DNA from: Planctomycetota bacterium
GTDB taxonomy: Bacteria; Planctomycetota; UBA1135; JAKEFM01
Assembly: GCA_022616055.1 (NCBI GenBank)
Contig: JAKEFM010000283.1
Span: 1 to 64,000, forward strand
DNA: 64,000 bases
Reading direction: 5' to 3'
Shown piece after piece: positions 1 through 8,846 of the stretch (positions within the stretch are counted from its first letter, which is position 1; each line of letters begins with the position of its first letter). The notes below the pieces were generated by a model. The model worked only from the letters and a program-made list of their open reading frames with translations, did not search any database and was not told where the DNA came from. The translations under genes were made by a program, and so were the position numbers.

Positions 1-172
1 CCCTGGGGAACCCCATGCCCGCAACTATCGGGCCAAAGCGTACCCAGGGTCCGGACCGGTGTCCTTCCAGTAGCCCGCATGGGTTCTAGGATGTGCTCTA
101 ACGCCGGAGCCGATCGTCGGCAGAATGGACGCGCCGGCGCTGTCCGGTCCTCGTCTGTATCCACCCGGCCGG
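1..172. other. Upstream non-coding segment
   Basis: No convincing gene lies here. The stretch precedes the multiheme cytochrome and may hold its promoter. A TAGGAT-like -10 element is visible near 86-91, but no well-spaced -35 partner could be assigned. The window starts inside this intergenic region, so an upstream gene of the same cluster could be missing. Confidence 0.4.
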
Positions 173-1768
173 ATGACTCCCCTCGCGCGATCCCTCCTCC
201 TCCTCGTCGCGTTCCTGGCCCGTGCCGCTCCCTCGCAGGAGGCGGTCGAGGGAAGTCCCTCGGCGGAGGCCTCCTGCGCCGGCTGCCACCCCGGCTCCGT
301 GCGCGCGATCCTCTCCGGCGCGCATGCCCCCACGGTCGAGTCGACCGCGCTCGACGGGTGCGCGACCTGCCACGGCCCCGGGGAGAAGCACGCGCGGACG
401 AGCCGGCCCGCGGACATCCTCGGCTTCTCGCGTCTCTCGGCGGAGCGGACGACCGGGTCGTGCGCCCTCTGCCACGCCTCCGAGATCCGCGCCTACCACC
501 GCTGGGACGAGTCGGAGGTCAAGGAGGCGGGGAAGCGCTGCACCGACTGCCACCGCGTGCACGAGCCGCGAGGGGCGCGCCTCGCCGAGCGCGACCTGCG
601 CCGGTTCCTGGATCCCCCCTCGCTCGCGGCCGCAGCGACCTCCGTCGGGGCGGAGACCTGCGCCTCGTGCCACGGGCGCCAGGCGCAGCGGCTGGGTCTC
701 TCCGACCACGCGAAGCTCGCCCCCGGCGGGGAGGATGCGCGGGGCTGCGAGGTCTGCCACGGGCCGGGATCCCTCCACGCGGAGGCGAAGGGGGTCCGCC
801 GGCTCATCACGCGCCCCGACGGGCCGCGCGCCAGAGGGATCGCGACCTGCCGAGAGTGCCACGCGGGGGTGGACCCCGTGAGGTTCCACTGGGAGAAGCC
901 TCCCCTTCTCGCGGCCGAATCGTGCGCGGTCTGTCACCGCGTTCACGTCCCCCGCGAGGAGGGATGGAAGGCCGGACTCTGGGTCGAGGGGGCGCCTGGG
1001 GTTTCCGGGGGATACGTGGGGGACGCGGCTTGCCGGCGGTGCCACGCGCCGGCCTTCGGGGATCTCGGCGACACGAACCACCGGCCCCGTCCGGTCGACG
1101 CCGACGACCCGCCCCACCGCGGCTGCGAGGGGTGCCACGGACCGGGGGCCGTCCACGCGGCGTCCGGGGGGCGCAAGCCGCTCGAGGGAGGGCGCTTCCC
1201 GGGAGACGCGGCCTGCTTCGCCTGCCACCGGGAGGCGCAGCACTTCGCGCGCTGGCCGGGGAGCGACCACGCGCGAGCGGGGATCTCCTGCCGCGACTGC
1301 CACCCCGTCGCCCAGCCGTCGCTCCCGGCGAAGGTCCAGCGCGCGTCGGACCGCTGCGCCACGTGCCATCCCGACGTCGCGGCGCAGTTCCGCCTCCCCA
1401 CCCACCATCCCCTCCCGGAGGGGGCGATCCGGTGCACGGACTGCCACGATCCCCACCAGGGCTCGGCGCGGACGAACGACCTGGCGCTGGGGCGCGACGG
1501 CTGCGTCAACTGCCACCGCGAGAAGTCGGGGCCCTTCGTCTTCCACCACGAGGCGGACCGGGTCGAGGGGTGCGTCGTCTGCCACGAGCCCCACGGGTCG
1601 GTGAACCGCCGCCTCCTGACCCATCCGACGACGCACACGCTCTGCCTCCAGTGCCACAGCGACACGCCCCTCTTCCACGACCAGACGCCCGGCTCCTTCT
1701 GGAGGCGCTGCGTCGACTGCCACGCCGAGATCCACGGCTCGCAGTTCGACCGGCTCTACTTCCGGTGA
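173..1768 (+). CDS. 18-heme periplasmic c-type cytochrome, DmsE/MtrA-like
   Basis: This is a predicted exported multiheme cytochrome of 531 residues. I chose the ATG at 173 because it gives a clean signal peptide (charged start, then SLLLLVAFLARAAPS); an in-frame ATG at 125 would add 16 unlikely residues. I count 18 CXXCH heme-binding motifs, from Cys35 (CAGCH) to Cys513 (CVDCH), about one per 27 residues. The C-terminus has the CVNCHREKSGPFVFHHE, CHEPHGSVN and EIHGSQFDR pattern of DmsE/MtrA cytochromes, which pass electrons through the outer membrane inside an MtrB-type barrel. Those proteins normally carry ten hemes, so this one is nearly double length. The barrel gene follows with a GTGA overlap, which supports a joint complex. 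The transport direction, metal reduction or oxidation, cannot be read from sequence. Confidence 0.9.
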   Translation: MTPLARSLLLLVAFLARAAPSQEAVEGSPSAEASCAGCHPGSVRAILSGAHAPTVESTALDGCATCHGPGEKHARTSRPADILGFSRLSAERTTGSCALCHASEIRAYHRWDESEVKEAGKRCTDCHRVHEPRGARLAERDLRRFLDPPSLAAAATSVGAETCASCHGRQAQRLGLSDHAKLAPGGEDARGCEVCHGPGSLHAEAKGVRRLITRPDGPRARGIATCRECHAGVDPVRFHWEKPPLLAAESCAVCHRVHVPREEGWKAGLWVEGAPGVSGGYVGDAACRRCHAPAFGDLGDTNHRPRPVDADDPPHRGCEGCHGPGAVHAASGGRKPLEGGRFPGDAACFACHREAQHFARWPGSDHARAGISCRDCHPVAQPSLPAKVQRASDRCATCHPDVAAQFRLPTHHPLPEGAIRCTDCHDPHQGSARTNDLALGRDGCVNCHREKSGPFVFHHEADRVEGCVVCHEPHGSVNRRLLTHPTTHTLCLQCHSDTPLFHDQTPGSFWRRCVDCHAEIHGSQFDRLYFR

Positions 1769-4065
1769 GCGCGCTCCTCGGCCTCGCGCTGGCGGCGATC
1801 GGCGCCGCGGGTCCTCGGGCGCAGGCGGAGGCGGGGTGCCTCGTCTGCCACCGCGCCGCGACCCGGAGCCTCCTCGCCTCCAGCCACGCGGGGCTCGATC
1901 CCGGTCGCATCGAGGGGGGACCGGCCCTTCCCCGGTTCGTCCCGGAGGTCCGCCCGAGCCGGGAGTCGGCCTGCGTCGCCTGTCACGGGCCGGGGGCGAG
2001 CCACGTCGAGGACGCGAAGGCGCGGCGCCATGCCCCAGGCTCCTACCCGATCCCCGCGGGCGCGTGCGTCGCCTGCCACGCCGAGCCGCAGCGCCTCCAC
2101 CGGGACGTGAGGGAGTTTCGCCCGGAGCGGTCCTGCGAGGAGTGCCACCGCGTGCATGTTCCGCGGCCGGCCACGGGACCGGAGGCCGCCGCCGGGCGTG
2201 AAGGAGGGGAGCCGGCGGAAGGGTCGAGAGTCGGGCCGTTCGCGATCACGGGCTTCGCGGACTTCGGCGTCCGGGGCGTCCGGGTCTCGGGCTCGGAGGA
2301 CCAGTACCAGCAGGACGTGAACCTCGACTCGGGGGCGCGCCTCCTCGGGGGGCGGATCGAGGGGAGGGCGGTGGAGGAGGCCCCGGTCGACGCGTTCGTC
2401 CTCGCGGTGCGCGGCTTCTCGGATCCCCACCGCGCGGCCCGCGCCGAGGCCGTGAAGGAGGAGCGATGGAGGGCGCGCGCCGACTGGAGTCGGGACGAGT
2501 ACGTCTTCCGTACCCCCTCGGACTTCCACCGCCGGGACGGGAAGCGGGAGGAGGTGGAGATCGCCGTCTCGACCGACCCCGCCCTCCCGGGGGATCCCAC
2601 CCTCGGCTTCGACTACGCGCAGACCTGGCGGCGCGGCGACGAGCGCGGGACGCTCCTCGTCATCCCGTTCCTCCTCTTCCCGGCGGACACGCTCCTCCAG
2701 CCGCCGAACAACCGGGTCAAGGAGACGGGCATCTCCCGGACCGTCGGCGGCAACCTGCGGTTCGAGCTCGGGGGCTTCGGGGTGTTCGTCCGGCCGGAGT
2801 GGAGGGAGCACGTCGCGGACGCGCGGATCCACTTCCAGGGATCGGCCCCCGTCGCCGCGGGGGTCGCGGTCTCGGAACGCGACCTCGACGAGGAGATCCG
2901 GAACCGGGCTCCCGCGGTCACGGCGCGAGCGGCGCGGTCGTTCCTCGACGGCGCCGTCGACCTCGACGCGGGCTTCCGGTACGAGGAGGCGGACGTCGAC
3001 TCGGACCTCCACGAGAGCCTGGCCGGGACCACCCCCGGCGGGCCCTTCACCTCGCAGACGGATGCGGACGGATCGAGCCGCAGCCGCCGATCGGAGTTCG
3101 ACGTCGAGGGGAGGGTGCGGCCCCTCGAGGGAGCCGAGCTGCGGCTGCGGGCCCTCCGGAGGGAGGAGGACGTCCGGAGCCGGCTCCTGTCGAACGTCTT
3201 CGTCACCCCGCCCGGGTTCCCGATCCCGTTCCAGTTCAAGACGAAGGTGGACAGCATCGTCGAGGTGGCCCAGGCCGAGCTGCGGGTGCGGACGGCGCCG
3301 TTCCTCGACCTGCGGATCGGGGGAGAGGGCTTCCGGCAGCGGCTCGACTACGTCGGCGCGACCTTCCCGGGCGTCGCCCCGCCGCCCGACCGGATGACCA
3401 CCATCGGTCCCTCGGCCGGGGCGACGGTCCGGCCCGCGCGCGGCTGGACCCTGGACCTCGACTTCCAGACGGCGGACGCGTCCGACACCCTCTACGAGAT
3501 CCAGCCCGAGGAGGCCGCCTCCTGGCGGGTCCGGCTCCGGGGGCGCGTGTCCTCCGACCTGCTCCTCCAGGGGTGGGTGCGGCGCCAGACCTCCCGGGTC
3601 GAGGACTACGTCGGCGAGTTCGGGGACCGGCTGGACGTCGACCAGAGGCTCGACGCGGCCGCCGTCACCCTCGACTGGCGCCCGCACCCCGACTTCGGCG
3701 TCTCGGCGGGATACGCGCGCCAGAGCTTCGACCGGACCGCGGACGCGGCGTTCGCCGTGGCGGGGGCGACGACGCAGGGGGAGAGCGACGTCGAGGGGGT
3801 CGTCAACGCGGGGACGTTCTCCTTCCTCGCCGACCTCACCGAGCGCCTCCGGACCCGGTCGGCGGTCTCCTACGAGCGGGCCTCCGGGGATTCCGCGTTC
3901 CGGTTCCAGGACCTCTCGGGCGCGCTCGAGTTCGACCTGACGCGGCGCTGCCTCCTCGGGACGGAGCTGCGGTACGTCGAGTACGAGCCGCACGGGAACG
4001 GACCGGAGACGGACGAGGGATACGACGCCCTCCTCGCGCTCCTCTTCGCCCGGATCGCGTTCTGA
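1765..4065 (+). CDS. Tetraheme domain fused to MtrB-like outer-membrane beta-barrel
   Basis: The start is the GTG at 1765, overlapping the cytochrome stop as GTGA; the frame is also open upstream but only as a high-GC shadow. The product has 766 residues. A signal peptide (residues 1-22) is followed by four CXXCH motifs at Cys25, Cys70, Cys101 and Cys124. From about residue 160 to the end the sequence alternates polar and hydrophobic residues in beta-strand style and finishes with Phe (ARIAF), as outer-membrane barrels do. The layout fits the porin of a porin-cytochrome conduit (MtrB/PioB type, about 700 residues), with heme groups built into the same chain. Classic MtrB carries no such heme domain, and Cyc2 is a fused porin with only one heme. 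The fusion is read directly; the MtrB relationship is inferred from context and topology. Confidence 0.8.
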   Translation: MSALLGLALAAIGAAGPRAQAEAGCLVCHRAATRSLLASSHAGLDPGRIEGGPALPRFVPEVRPSRESACVACHGPGASHVEDAKARRHAPGSYPIPAGACVACHAEPQRLHRDVREFRPERSCEECHRVHVPRPATGPEAAAGREGGEPAEGSRVGPFAITGFADFGVRGVRVSGSEDQYQQDVNLDSGARLLGGRIEGRAVEEAPVDAFVLAVRGFSDPHRAARAEAVKEERWRARADWSRDEYVFRTPSDFHRRDGKREEVEIAVSTDPALPGDPTLGFDYAQTWRRGDERGTLLVIPFLLFPADTLLQPPNNRVKETGISRTVGGNLRFELGGFGVFVRPEWREHVADARIHFQGSAPVAAGVAVSERDLDEEIRNRAPAVTARAARSFLDGAVDLDAGFRYEEADVDSDLHESLAGTTPGGPFTSQTDADGSSRSRRSEFDVEGRVRPLEGAELRLRALRREEDVRSRLLSNVFVTPPGFPIPFQFKTKVDSIVEVAQAELRVRTAPFLDLRIGGEGFRQRLDYVGATFPGVAPPPDRMTTIGPSAGATVRPARGWTLDLDFQTADASDTLYEIQPEEAASWRVRLRGRVSSDLLLQGWVRRQTSRVEDYVGEFGDRLDVDQRLDAAAVTLDWRPHPDFGVSAGYARQSFDRTADAAFAVAGATTQGESDVEGVVNAGTFSFLADLTERLRTRSAVSYERASGDSAFRFQDLSGALEFDLTRRCLLGTELRYVEYEPHGNGPETDEGYDALLALLFARIAF

Positions 4066-4206
4066 GGCACCGTCCACGATTCCCGGGGGGCCGTGGCTGG
4101 GAGCGTTTCCGATCCTGAAGAAGCGGATCGAGGCGCCCGGGGTTGGCTACCCCAAGGATCCCGCGGAGGCGCCCGGACCATCCGCCGGGGAATCGTGACC
4201 GCCCGT
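4066..4206. other. Convergent intergenic gap
   Basis: This 141-base gap separates the barrel gene from a convergent minus-strand gene. It contains only short stems, for example CCACG pairing with CGTGG near 4074-4095 and GGGGT with ACCCC near 4139-4153. Neither has a T-run, so no terminator is assigned. Confidence 0.4.
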
Positions 4207-4878
4207 TCAGAAGGGCGAGTGGAAGGTCTGGGTGACGACCCAGGGTCCACCGGTCGGAAGGACGCCCGGTACCTCGACGGAGGGGTCGAGAATGCCATCC
4301 GTCGGCGGGACGAGGGGCGGCGGGTTGACCACGACGAGCTGGCTGCCGGGGTTCACGGAGAACCCGTCGACGGTGATCGTCTTCGAGTGGATCCCGTCGG
4401 TTAGGACCATGTCGAAGGGCACGGAGGGAAGTTCGTTCGCGGAGACGCAATACGTGACGTTGCCCGAGGCGTCCCAGGCGACGTCGAAAACCGTCTTCCG
4501 GAGCGCCGCGCCGTCGTCGCGGATCACGATGTCCCGCACCGAGGAAGGCGCCGGGACCAGGTCCGTCGCTCCTCCCGCGCAGCGTGCGCCGTCGCAGCGC
4601 GCCTGGTGAACCCGGAAGGAGAGGGGGAAGGCGGCAATCTCCGGCGGAAGGTGGAACTTCCAGTACCCGAGGGACGGGAGCGTGTGGAAGGTTCCGAGGA
4701 CGGAGTGGTCGACCTCGGAGGCGGGCATCGGGAGGAAGTCGAGGACGATCGGGTCCCCGCCCAGGTTCATCACGGTGAAGGAGTCCGCGTGGGTCTCCGC
4801 TGCCATGACGATAGGCGACTGCGCGTGGCCGGCTGCCGAGAGAAAGACGAAGGCGAGAGCGACCGCGATCCTTCCCAT
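4207..4878 (-). CDS. Secreted protein of unknown function
   Basis: The product has 223 residues and a clear signal peptide (MGRIAVALAFVFLSAAGHAQ, cleaved after AHAQ). The mature part is rich in beta-forming residues and Pro/Val, with four cysteines that could form disulfides (for example RCDGARC). I recognise no family. An early segment (SFTVMNLGGDPIVLDFLP) reads like one strand pair of an immunoglobulin-like fold, which is a weak guess. It does not end in the shared C-terminal module seen in the other secreted proteins of the window. It lies 95 bases beyond the stop of the CHAT protease gene on the same strand and could be read through from it, though the gap allows its own promoter. Confidence 0.65.
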   Translation of the reverse strand: MGRIAVALAFVFLSAAGHAQSPIVMAAETHADSFTVMNLGGDPIVLDFLPMPASEVDHSVLGTFHTLPSLGYWKFHLPPEIAAFPLSFRVHQARCDGARCAGGATDLVPAPSSVRDIVIRDDGAALRKTVFDVAWDASGNVTYCVSANELPSVPFDMVLTDGIHSKTITVDGFSVNPGSQLVVVNPPPLVPPTDGILDPSVEVPGVLPTGGPWVVTQTFHSPF

Positions 4879-4973
4879 TTCCGGTCCCTCCGGGCGCGAG
4901 CGGAGGCCATCCGCGCGCGCCTGCGACAGGCGGGACCTCTATCGGGAAGGAGAGGGGCGGCCCTTGAGGGGGG

Positions 4974-7724
4974 TCAGAAGGGGCCGTAGGCGACGAAGGC
5001 GGCTTGCACGAAGGGGTCGGGCTCGTGTGGTGAGCCCAGCGAGCGCCGGGCGAGAGCCAGGGCGAGAGGGACGGAGCGGGTCTCGAGAAGGCGGTCGTAG
5101 AACACGCTCATCAGCTCGGGAGCCTTCGCATCTTCGACCGGCCATTGGGAGACGACGACGCGGGACGCCCCTGCGAAGATGAAGGAGTAGACGAGTCCTC
5201 GTACGCCCATTCCCGGCGACGATTCACCCCCTGCTGTCTCGCAGCTTGAGAGCACGACGAGGTCGGGGTGTGAGGCAATCGCGATTGCTTCATTGAACCG
5301 GAAGACCCCGTCCGGATTCCCTTCTTCCGGCGTCAGTCGGAGGCCGAGCTGCTGGTTCCGCGTCGTCGTATGCGCGACGAGATGAAGCACCCCAGCCCTC
5401 TCGAGGGGACCGAGCAAGGCGCTCTTCCGGAAGCTCGCGCCCGTGATCACCTTGGACCGATCCTTCGGGAATCGGGCGGCGGCGGCCCGTGCCTCCGCTT
5501 CTCCGAAGGGAAGCCTCTGCACGCCTGGAGCCTCGGGGTTCGCGGCAGCGAGGATTCCGCGCTTCAGGGCGAGAGGACGATCTGCCAGCACGGCGAGGAG
5601 GCCTGCGGAGGGCGCGTAGGCGAAGACACAGTCATCGCCGAGTAGCCGCAGTCCCCGATCCGCCCCTGGCGCTGCAAGCGATTCGAAGGGAAGGCCGAAC
5701 AGGGGTCCGTCCGGGACGAGGTAGACCTCTCGCCCGGCGATCCGCTGCCAGAGGCCTCCGGGCAGCAGGCGCATGGCGAGGGCGCGCGATGCGTCGAAGA
5801 ACCTCTGGCGCAGCCCGGGGACCGCGCGCGTCTGGCGGAGGAGCGAGAGATAGGAATCGACCTCCCGTCCTAGGTCGGCCGCGGCCGGGAGAGCGAAGAC
5901 TTCCGAACGATCCTCACCGAGCAAGAACAGCCACGAGCGATCTTCCCCTACGAAGTACTCGAGGAGTACGCGGTTTCCGGAGACGAGCGCCTGGGCCTGC
6001 TCGAAGGTGGAGGGGCGGGGGACAAGACCTCCCTTGGCCCCTACAGCTCGTCGGAGCGCGGTGCTCGCAGCTTCGAGATCCTGGAGGGCCCTCGCGAGCG
6101 CGGCGCGCAGGCTCTCGGCGCGCATCGCGTCTCGTTCTCTGTGGATGGCGGTCGAGACCCCTCCGACGCGGTGCAGGGCGGCCTGTCGGGCCGCCTGGAG
6201 TTCGGGGGGCGCGGATGCGTTCGGGTCGATCCCGTAGCGCTCCAGTTCCTCGAGGAACGCCCGGGCTTTCGAGCGTTCCGACAGTTCGAACGCCTCGGCG
6301 ACCCTGCTGTGGTCATTCCTCAACACGGCCTGGATCGCAGTCTCGAACGCCCGAAAGGGCCATTCTTGAACCGCGTAGTCGAGGGCGAGGCCGGTCTCGA
6401 TCTCGGGAAGGGCCGCCTCGATCGATTCCGCGGCCTCGCGGGCGAGGCTTTCGGCCGTCCCCGCATTGCCTTCGTCGAGGGCGCACCGGGCGAGCACCAC
6501 GCGGGCGGCGAGGAAGGCCCCAGACCGAGGTGAAAACCGAGGGTCGGCCAGGATCGGCGCCACGCGGCTGGATGCATCCGAGGGCCGACGAAGAGCACGA
6601 AGGCACTGCGCGGCGTTGACCCGTGCCGCGGCCTCCGTCTCCGGGTTCCCAGCGAGGAGAGCCGCTTGCGCGGCCTCGTCGAAAAGGGAGAGGGCGGATT
6701 CGTGGTTTCCTTGAACATGGAGGACTCGGCCCCTGAGAAACGAGGCATTAGCCACGGTCAAGCCCTGATCCCACGACTCCACCGCAACCCGGGCGAGTCC
6801 TTCGGCTTCCGGGAGCCGCCCGCGCCAGAACGAGATCCTCGCAAGGCTGAGCTGAACTTCCGCCCGCAAGGCTCCGCCCCTTTCTCCGAGCTCGTCCAGG
6901 GCACGGCTCGCTTCGGCCAGGTCGATGCCCGCCTGCCCGAAGTCGCGCTCCCCGATGTGCACCTTGCCGAACAGGGCGAATACCTCAGCGCGGAGGCGGA
7001 GATCCGAGACTACGCTCTCGATGGCCGCCCTCAATTCCCGCTTCGCCACACCCGAATCTCCTCGCATGAGACATAGGCGCGCGAGGGAGAGCCGGTGAAC
7101 GCTCGCCGCCGAGGAAACGCCGCGCGTCTCGGCGAGGCGGATCGCCTCTCGCAGCGGATCCTCGAACCTCTCGTGGCCCGCAAGCGCGCGGTAGACGGCG
7201 AGCTTTGAGAGGACCTCCTCCTCCGCGAGGGTGGACGCAATGCGCCGGGATCGGATGGCAGCCTCTTCAAGAAGTTCGACGGCCTCGGCGAAGCGACTCT
7301 CTCGCTCACGGATGAGTGCGAGGCGCGAGAGGACTTGGATCGCGCGGTTGTCGTCTTCGATCTTGCGGAACTCGGCGAGAGCTCCTTCCATCTTCCGTCG
7401 CGCAGTCGCGTCGTCGCCCGCCAGGAATGCCGCCTGCCCGGCAAGTGCGTCGGCCAGGGCGGCGAGATCCCGGCGCACTTCCTCCACGGACATCGCCCCG
7501 AACTGCGCCAAGAGGAGGGTAGGCGTCTGCGTCCCTTCGGCCACACAGAGCCAGTCGGCGAGAAAGCGGAGCCCAGGCTCGAGACTCCGCGCCGTCTCGT
7601 CGTCCTCCGCCGCCCGCGCGGCGAGCCAGGTGTCGAGGTCCGCCAGGAACCGTCCCTTCAGTCCAGCGGGATCCTGGGGTCCCGCGCAGAGGAGCGAAGC
7701 GAGAGCGAACGCGGCCCGAATCAC
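4974..7724 (-). CDS. TPR-CHAT family cysteine protease-like protein, probably exported
   Basis: I chose the GTG at 7724, which overlaps the stop of the upstream gene as GTGA, rather than an in-frame ATG 19 codons earlier. The product has 916 residues. A short hydrophobic N-terminus (VIRAAFALASLLCAG) may be a signal peptide. About residues 40-560 are helical repeats of TPR type (for example ALIRERESRFAEAVELLEEA). A linking helical segment leads into a CHAT domain at about residues 620-916. Its expected catalytic pair is visible: His785 in LHLVAHTTTR and Cys828 in LSSCETAGGE. CHAT domains are caspase-like peptidases, used in some systems as regulated effectors. The pairing with an anti-sigma-like protein suggests a signalling or proteolysis role, but the substrate is unknown. 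If exported, the protease would act in the periplasm. Confidence 0.85.
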   Translation of the reverse strand: MIRAAFALASLLCAGPQDPAGLKGRFLADLDTWLAARAAEDDETARSLEPGLRFLADWLCVAEGTQTPTLLLAQFGAMSVEEVRRDLAALADALAGQAAFLAGDDATARRKMEGALAEFRKIEDDNRAIQVLSRLALIRERESRFAEAVELLEEAAIRSRRIASTLAEEEVLSKLAVYRALAGHERFEDPLREAIRLAETRGVSSAASVHRLSLARLCLMRGDSGVAKRELRAAIESVVSDLRLRAEVFALFGKVHIGERDFGQAGIDLAEASRALDELGERGGALRAEVQLSLARISFWRGRLPEAEGLARVAVESWDQGLTVANASFLRGRVLHVQGNHESALSLFDEAAQAALLAGNPETEAAARVNAAQCLRALRRPSDASSRVAPILADPRFSPRSGAFLAARVVLARCALDEGNAGTAESLAREAAESIEAALPEIETGLALDYAVQEWPFRAFETAIQAVLRNDHSRVAEAFELSERSKARAFLEELERYGIDPNASAPPELQAARQAALHRVGGVSTAIHRERDAMRAESLRAALARALQDLEAASTALRRAVGAKGGLVPRPSTFEQAQALVSGNRVLLEYFVGEDRSWLFLLGEDRSEVFALPAAADLGREVDSYLSLLRQTRAVPGLRQRFFDASRALAMRLLPGGLWQRIAGREVYLVPDGPLFGLPFESLAAPGADRGLRLLGDDCVFAYAPSAGLLAVLADRPLALKRGILAAANPEAPGVQRLPFGEAEARAAAARFPKDRSKVITGASFRKSALLGPLERAGVLHLVAHTTTRNQQLGLRLTPEEGNPDGVFRFNEAIAIASHPDLVVLSSCETAGGESSPGMGVRGLVYSFIFAGASRVVVSQWPVEDAKAPELMSVFYDRLLETRSVPLALALARRSLGSPHEPDPFVQAAFVAYGPF

Positions 7725-8779
7725 CGGGGGACGGCCTCGGCCGCCAGACGCGTGAGGAGCTCCCGAGACGCCGGGTTCCACGGCACGCCCATTCTCCCGG
7801 CGAGGAGTTCGGCCTCTTTCAACTCTCCCGCGCGGAGGAAGGCGAGCAACGCGTCGGGGAGGCAGCCGACGTCCCTCAGGAATGTCGCGGTCTGGCGGTC
7901 CTTGCCCTCAAGGAGGCGGAGTGCGGCGCGGATCGATTCGACCTCGGCGTGCACACGGATATCCCGAGGATCGTGGCGCCGGTCGGACGTCGACTCGCGC
8001 CATACGACCTCCACGATGTACGAAGTGTCCCGCTCGAGGACCGCTTCCGGAGGGATCACCGTGAAATGCCCGCGGGTCGGGGCGCTCCACAGCCGCTCGC
8101 CGCGCCCTGCTCCGGAGCCCTTCGTCCACACCGCGACATCGACTTCCTCCTCAGGCCCGAACCATGCGACCGCGGGCACGACGACGGGAAAGTCGACGGG
8201 AGGCCAGATCAGCGCGAACTCCTCCGGCCCTGTCCTCCAGGTCTCCTCCTCCGGCTCCTGTCGCGGCGGGGGCCCGACTTGCCAGAGGACGAGGGCGAGG
8301 AGGATTCCGGCAGCCGCCGCGAACGCCGCGTGCCGGGCCGTCCCGATTCGTCGCAGGGAACCCGGACCGAGTTCGGGAAGCACGCGCGAGGGGAGGGCCC
8401 CGCTCTGGACGAGGTCCTGGCACTGGTCCCGGCGTACCTTCTCCACGTCCTTCATGCAATCGGCGCAGTCGAGGGCATGGATCTCGACGGCGGATCGACG
8501 GGCCCAGGTGAGAGAGTGGGCCCCGAGGCCGCCGGCGAAGTCGTAGAGATCCTCGGCCGACGGGTGGTGCTCCGCGGTCAGCTCGAAGGCGCGTGGGATC
8601 ATCTCCTCGGCCGCGCGGAGCAGGACGAGGCGTTTGCGGCATCCCTCGCATCGCTCGAGGTGAGCCTCCAAGGCGAGGCCTTCCCCGCCGTGGAGCTCGT
8701 CGTACCGAACGAGCATCTCGCGGTCGAACCTCGGGTCGATGCAGGGAGGAATCTCGGTCCCAGGTCCGGAGTCAGCCAT
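7721..8779 (-). CDS. Membrane protein with two anti-sigma-type zinc motifs
   Basis: The product has 352 residues. Two HxxxCxxC zinc motifs of the anti-sigma (ZAS/zf-HC2) type are present: His40-Cys44-Cys47 and His101-Cys105-Cys108. One transmembrane helix follows at about residues 150-168, then a roughly 180-residue domain probably outside the cytoplasm. Anti-sigma factors of this family bind an ECF sigma factor through the N-terminal zinc domain and sense signals through the outer part. Here the zinc module is doubled, and no sigma factor gene is found in the 950 bases upstream or elsewhere in the window. The stop overlaps the GTG of the CHAT gene, so the two are almost certainly co-translated. 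It may instead be a structural or adaptor relative that no longer binds sigma. Confidence 0.75.
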   Translation of the reverse strand: MADSGPGTEIPPCIDPRFDREMLVRYDELHGGEGLALEAHLERCEGCRKRLVLLRAAEEMIPRAFELTAEHHPSAEDLYDFAGGLGAHSLTWARRSAVEIHALDCADCMKDVEKVRRDQCQDLVQSGALPSRVLPELGPGSLRRIGTARHAAFAAAAGILLALVLWQVGPPPRQEPEEETWRTGPEEFALIWPPVDFPVVVPAVAWFGPEEEVDVAVWTKGSGAGRGERLWSAPTRGHFTVIPPEAVLERDTSYIVEVVWRESTSDRRHDPRDIRVHAEVESIRAALRLLEGKDRQTATFLRDVGCLPDALLAFLRAGELKEAELLAGRMGVPWNPASRELLTRLAAEAVPR

Positions 8780-8793
8780 TCCACGAGCCCCCT

Positions 8794-8818
8794 TCGCTTC
8801 CTGGATCCCAGGAAGCGA
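8794..8818 (-). promoter_or_regulatory. Perfect 11-bp-arm hairpin just before the anti-sigma-like start codon
   Basis: TCGCTTCCTGG (8794-8804) and CCAGGAAGCGA (8808-8818) are exact reverse complements around a 3-base spacer. The near edge is 14 bases upstream of the ATG at 8779. In the minus-strand transcript it would fold as a stable stem beside the ribosome-binding region; in DNA it is a palindrome of operator size. Either a translational control element or a repressor site is plausible. Confidence 0.55.
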
Positions 8819-8846
8819 GAGAGTGCGCCCCGCAGTCCGGGGGAAT

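Noticed and set aside
79-1764. Open frame running in front of the barrel gene over the whole cytochrome gene
   Set aside because: Its translation is Arg/Pro/Gly-rich and has no protein character, while the other frame holds 18 ordered heme motifs. The real barrel gene starts at the GTG at 1765.
4074-4153. Possible terminators between the barrel gene and the convergent secreted protein
   Set aside because: The stems are only 5 bp with no T-run on either strand.
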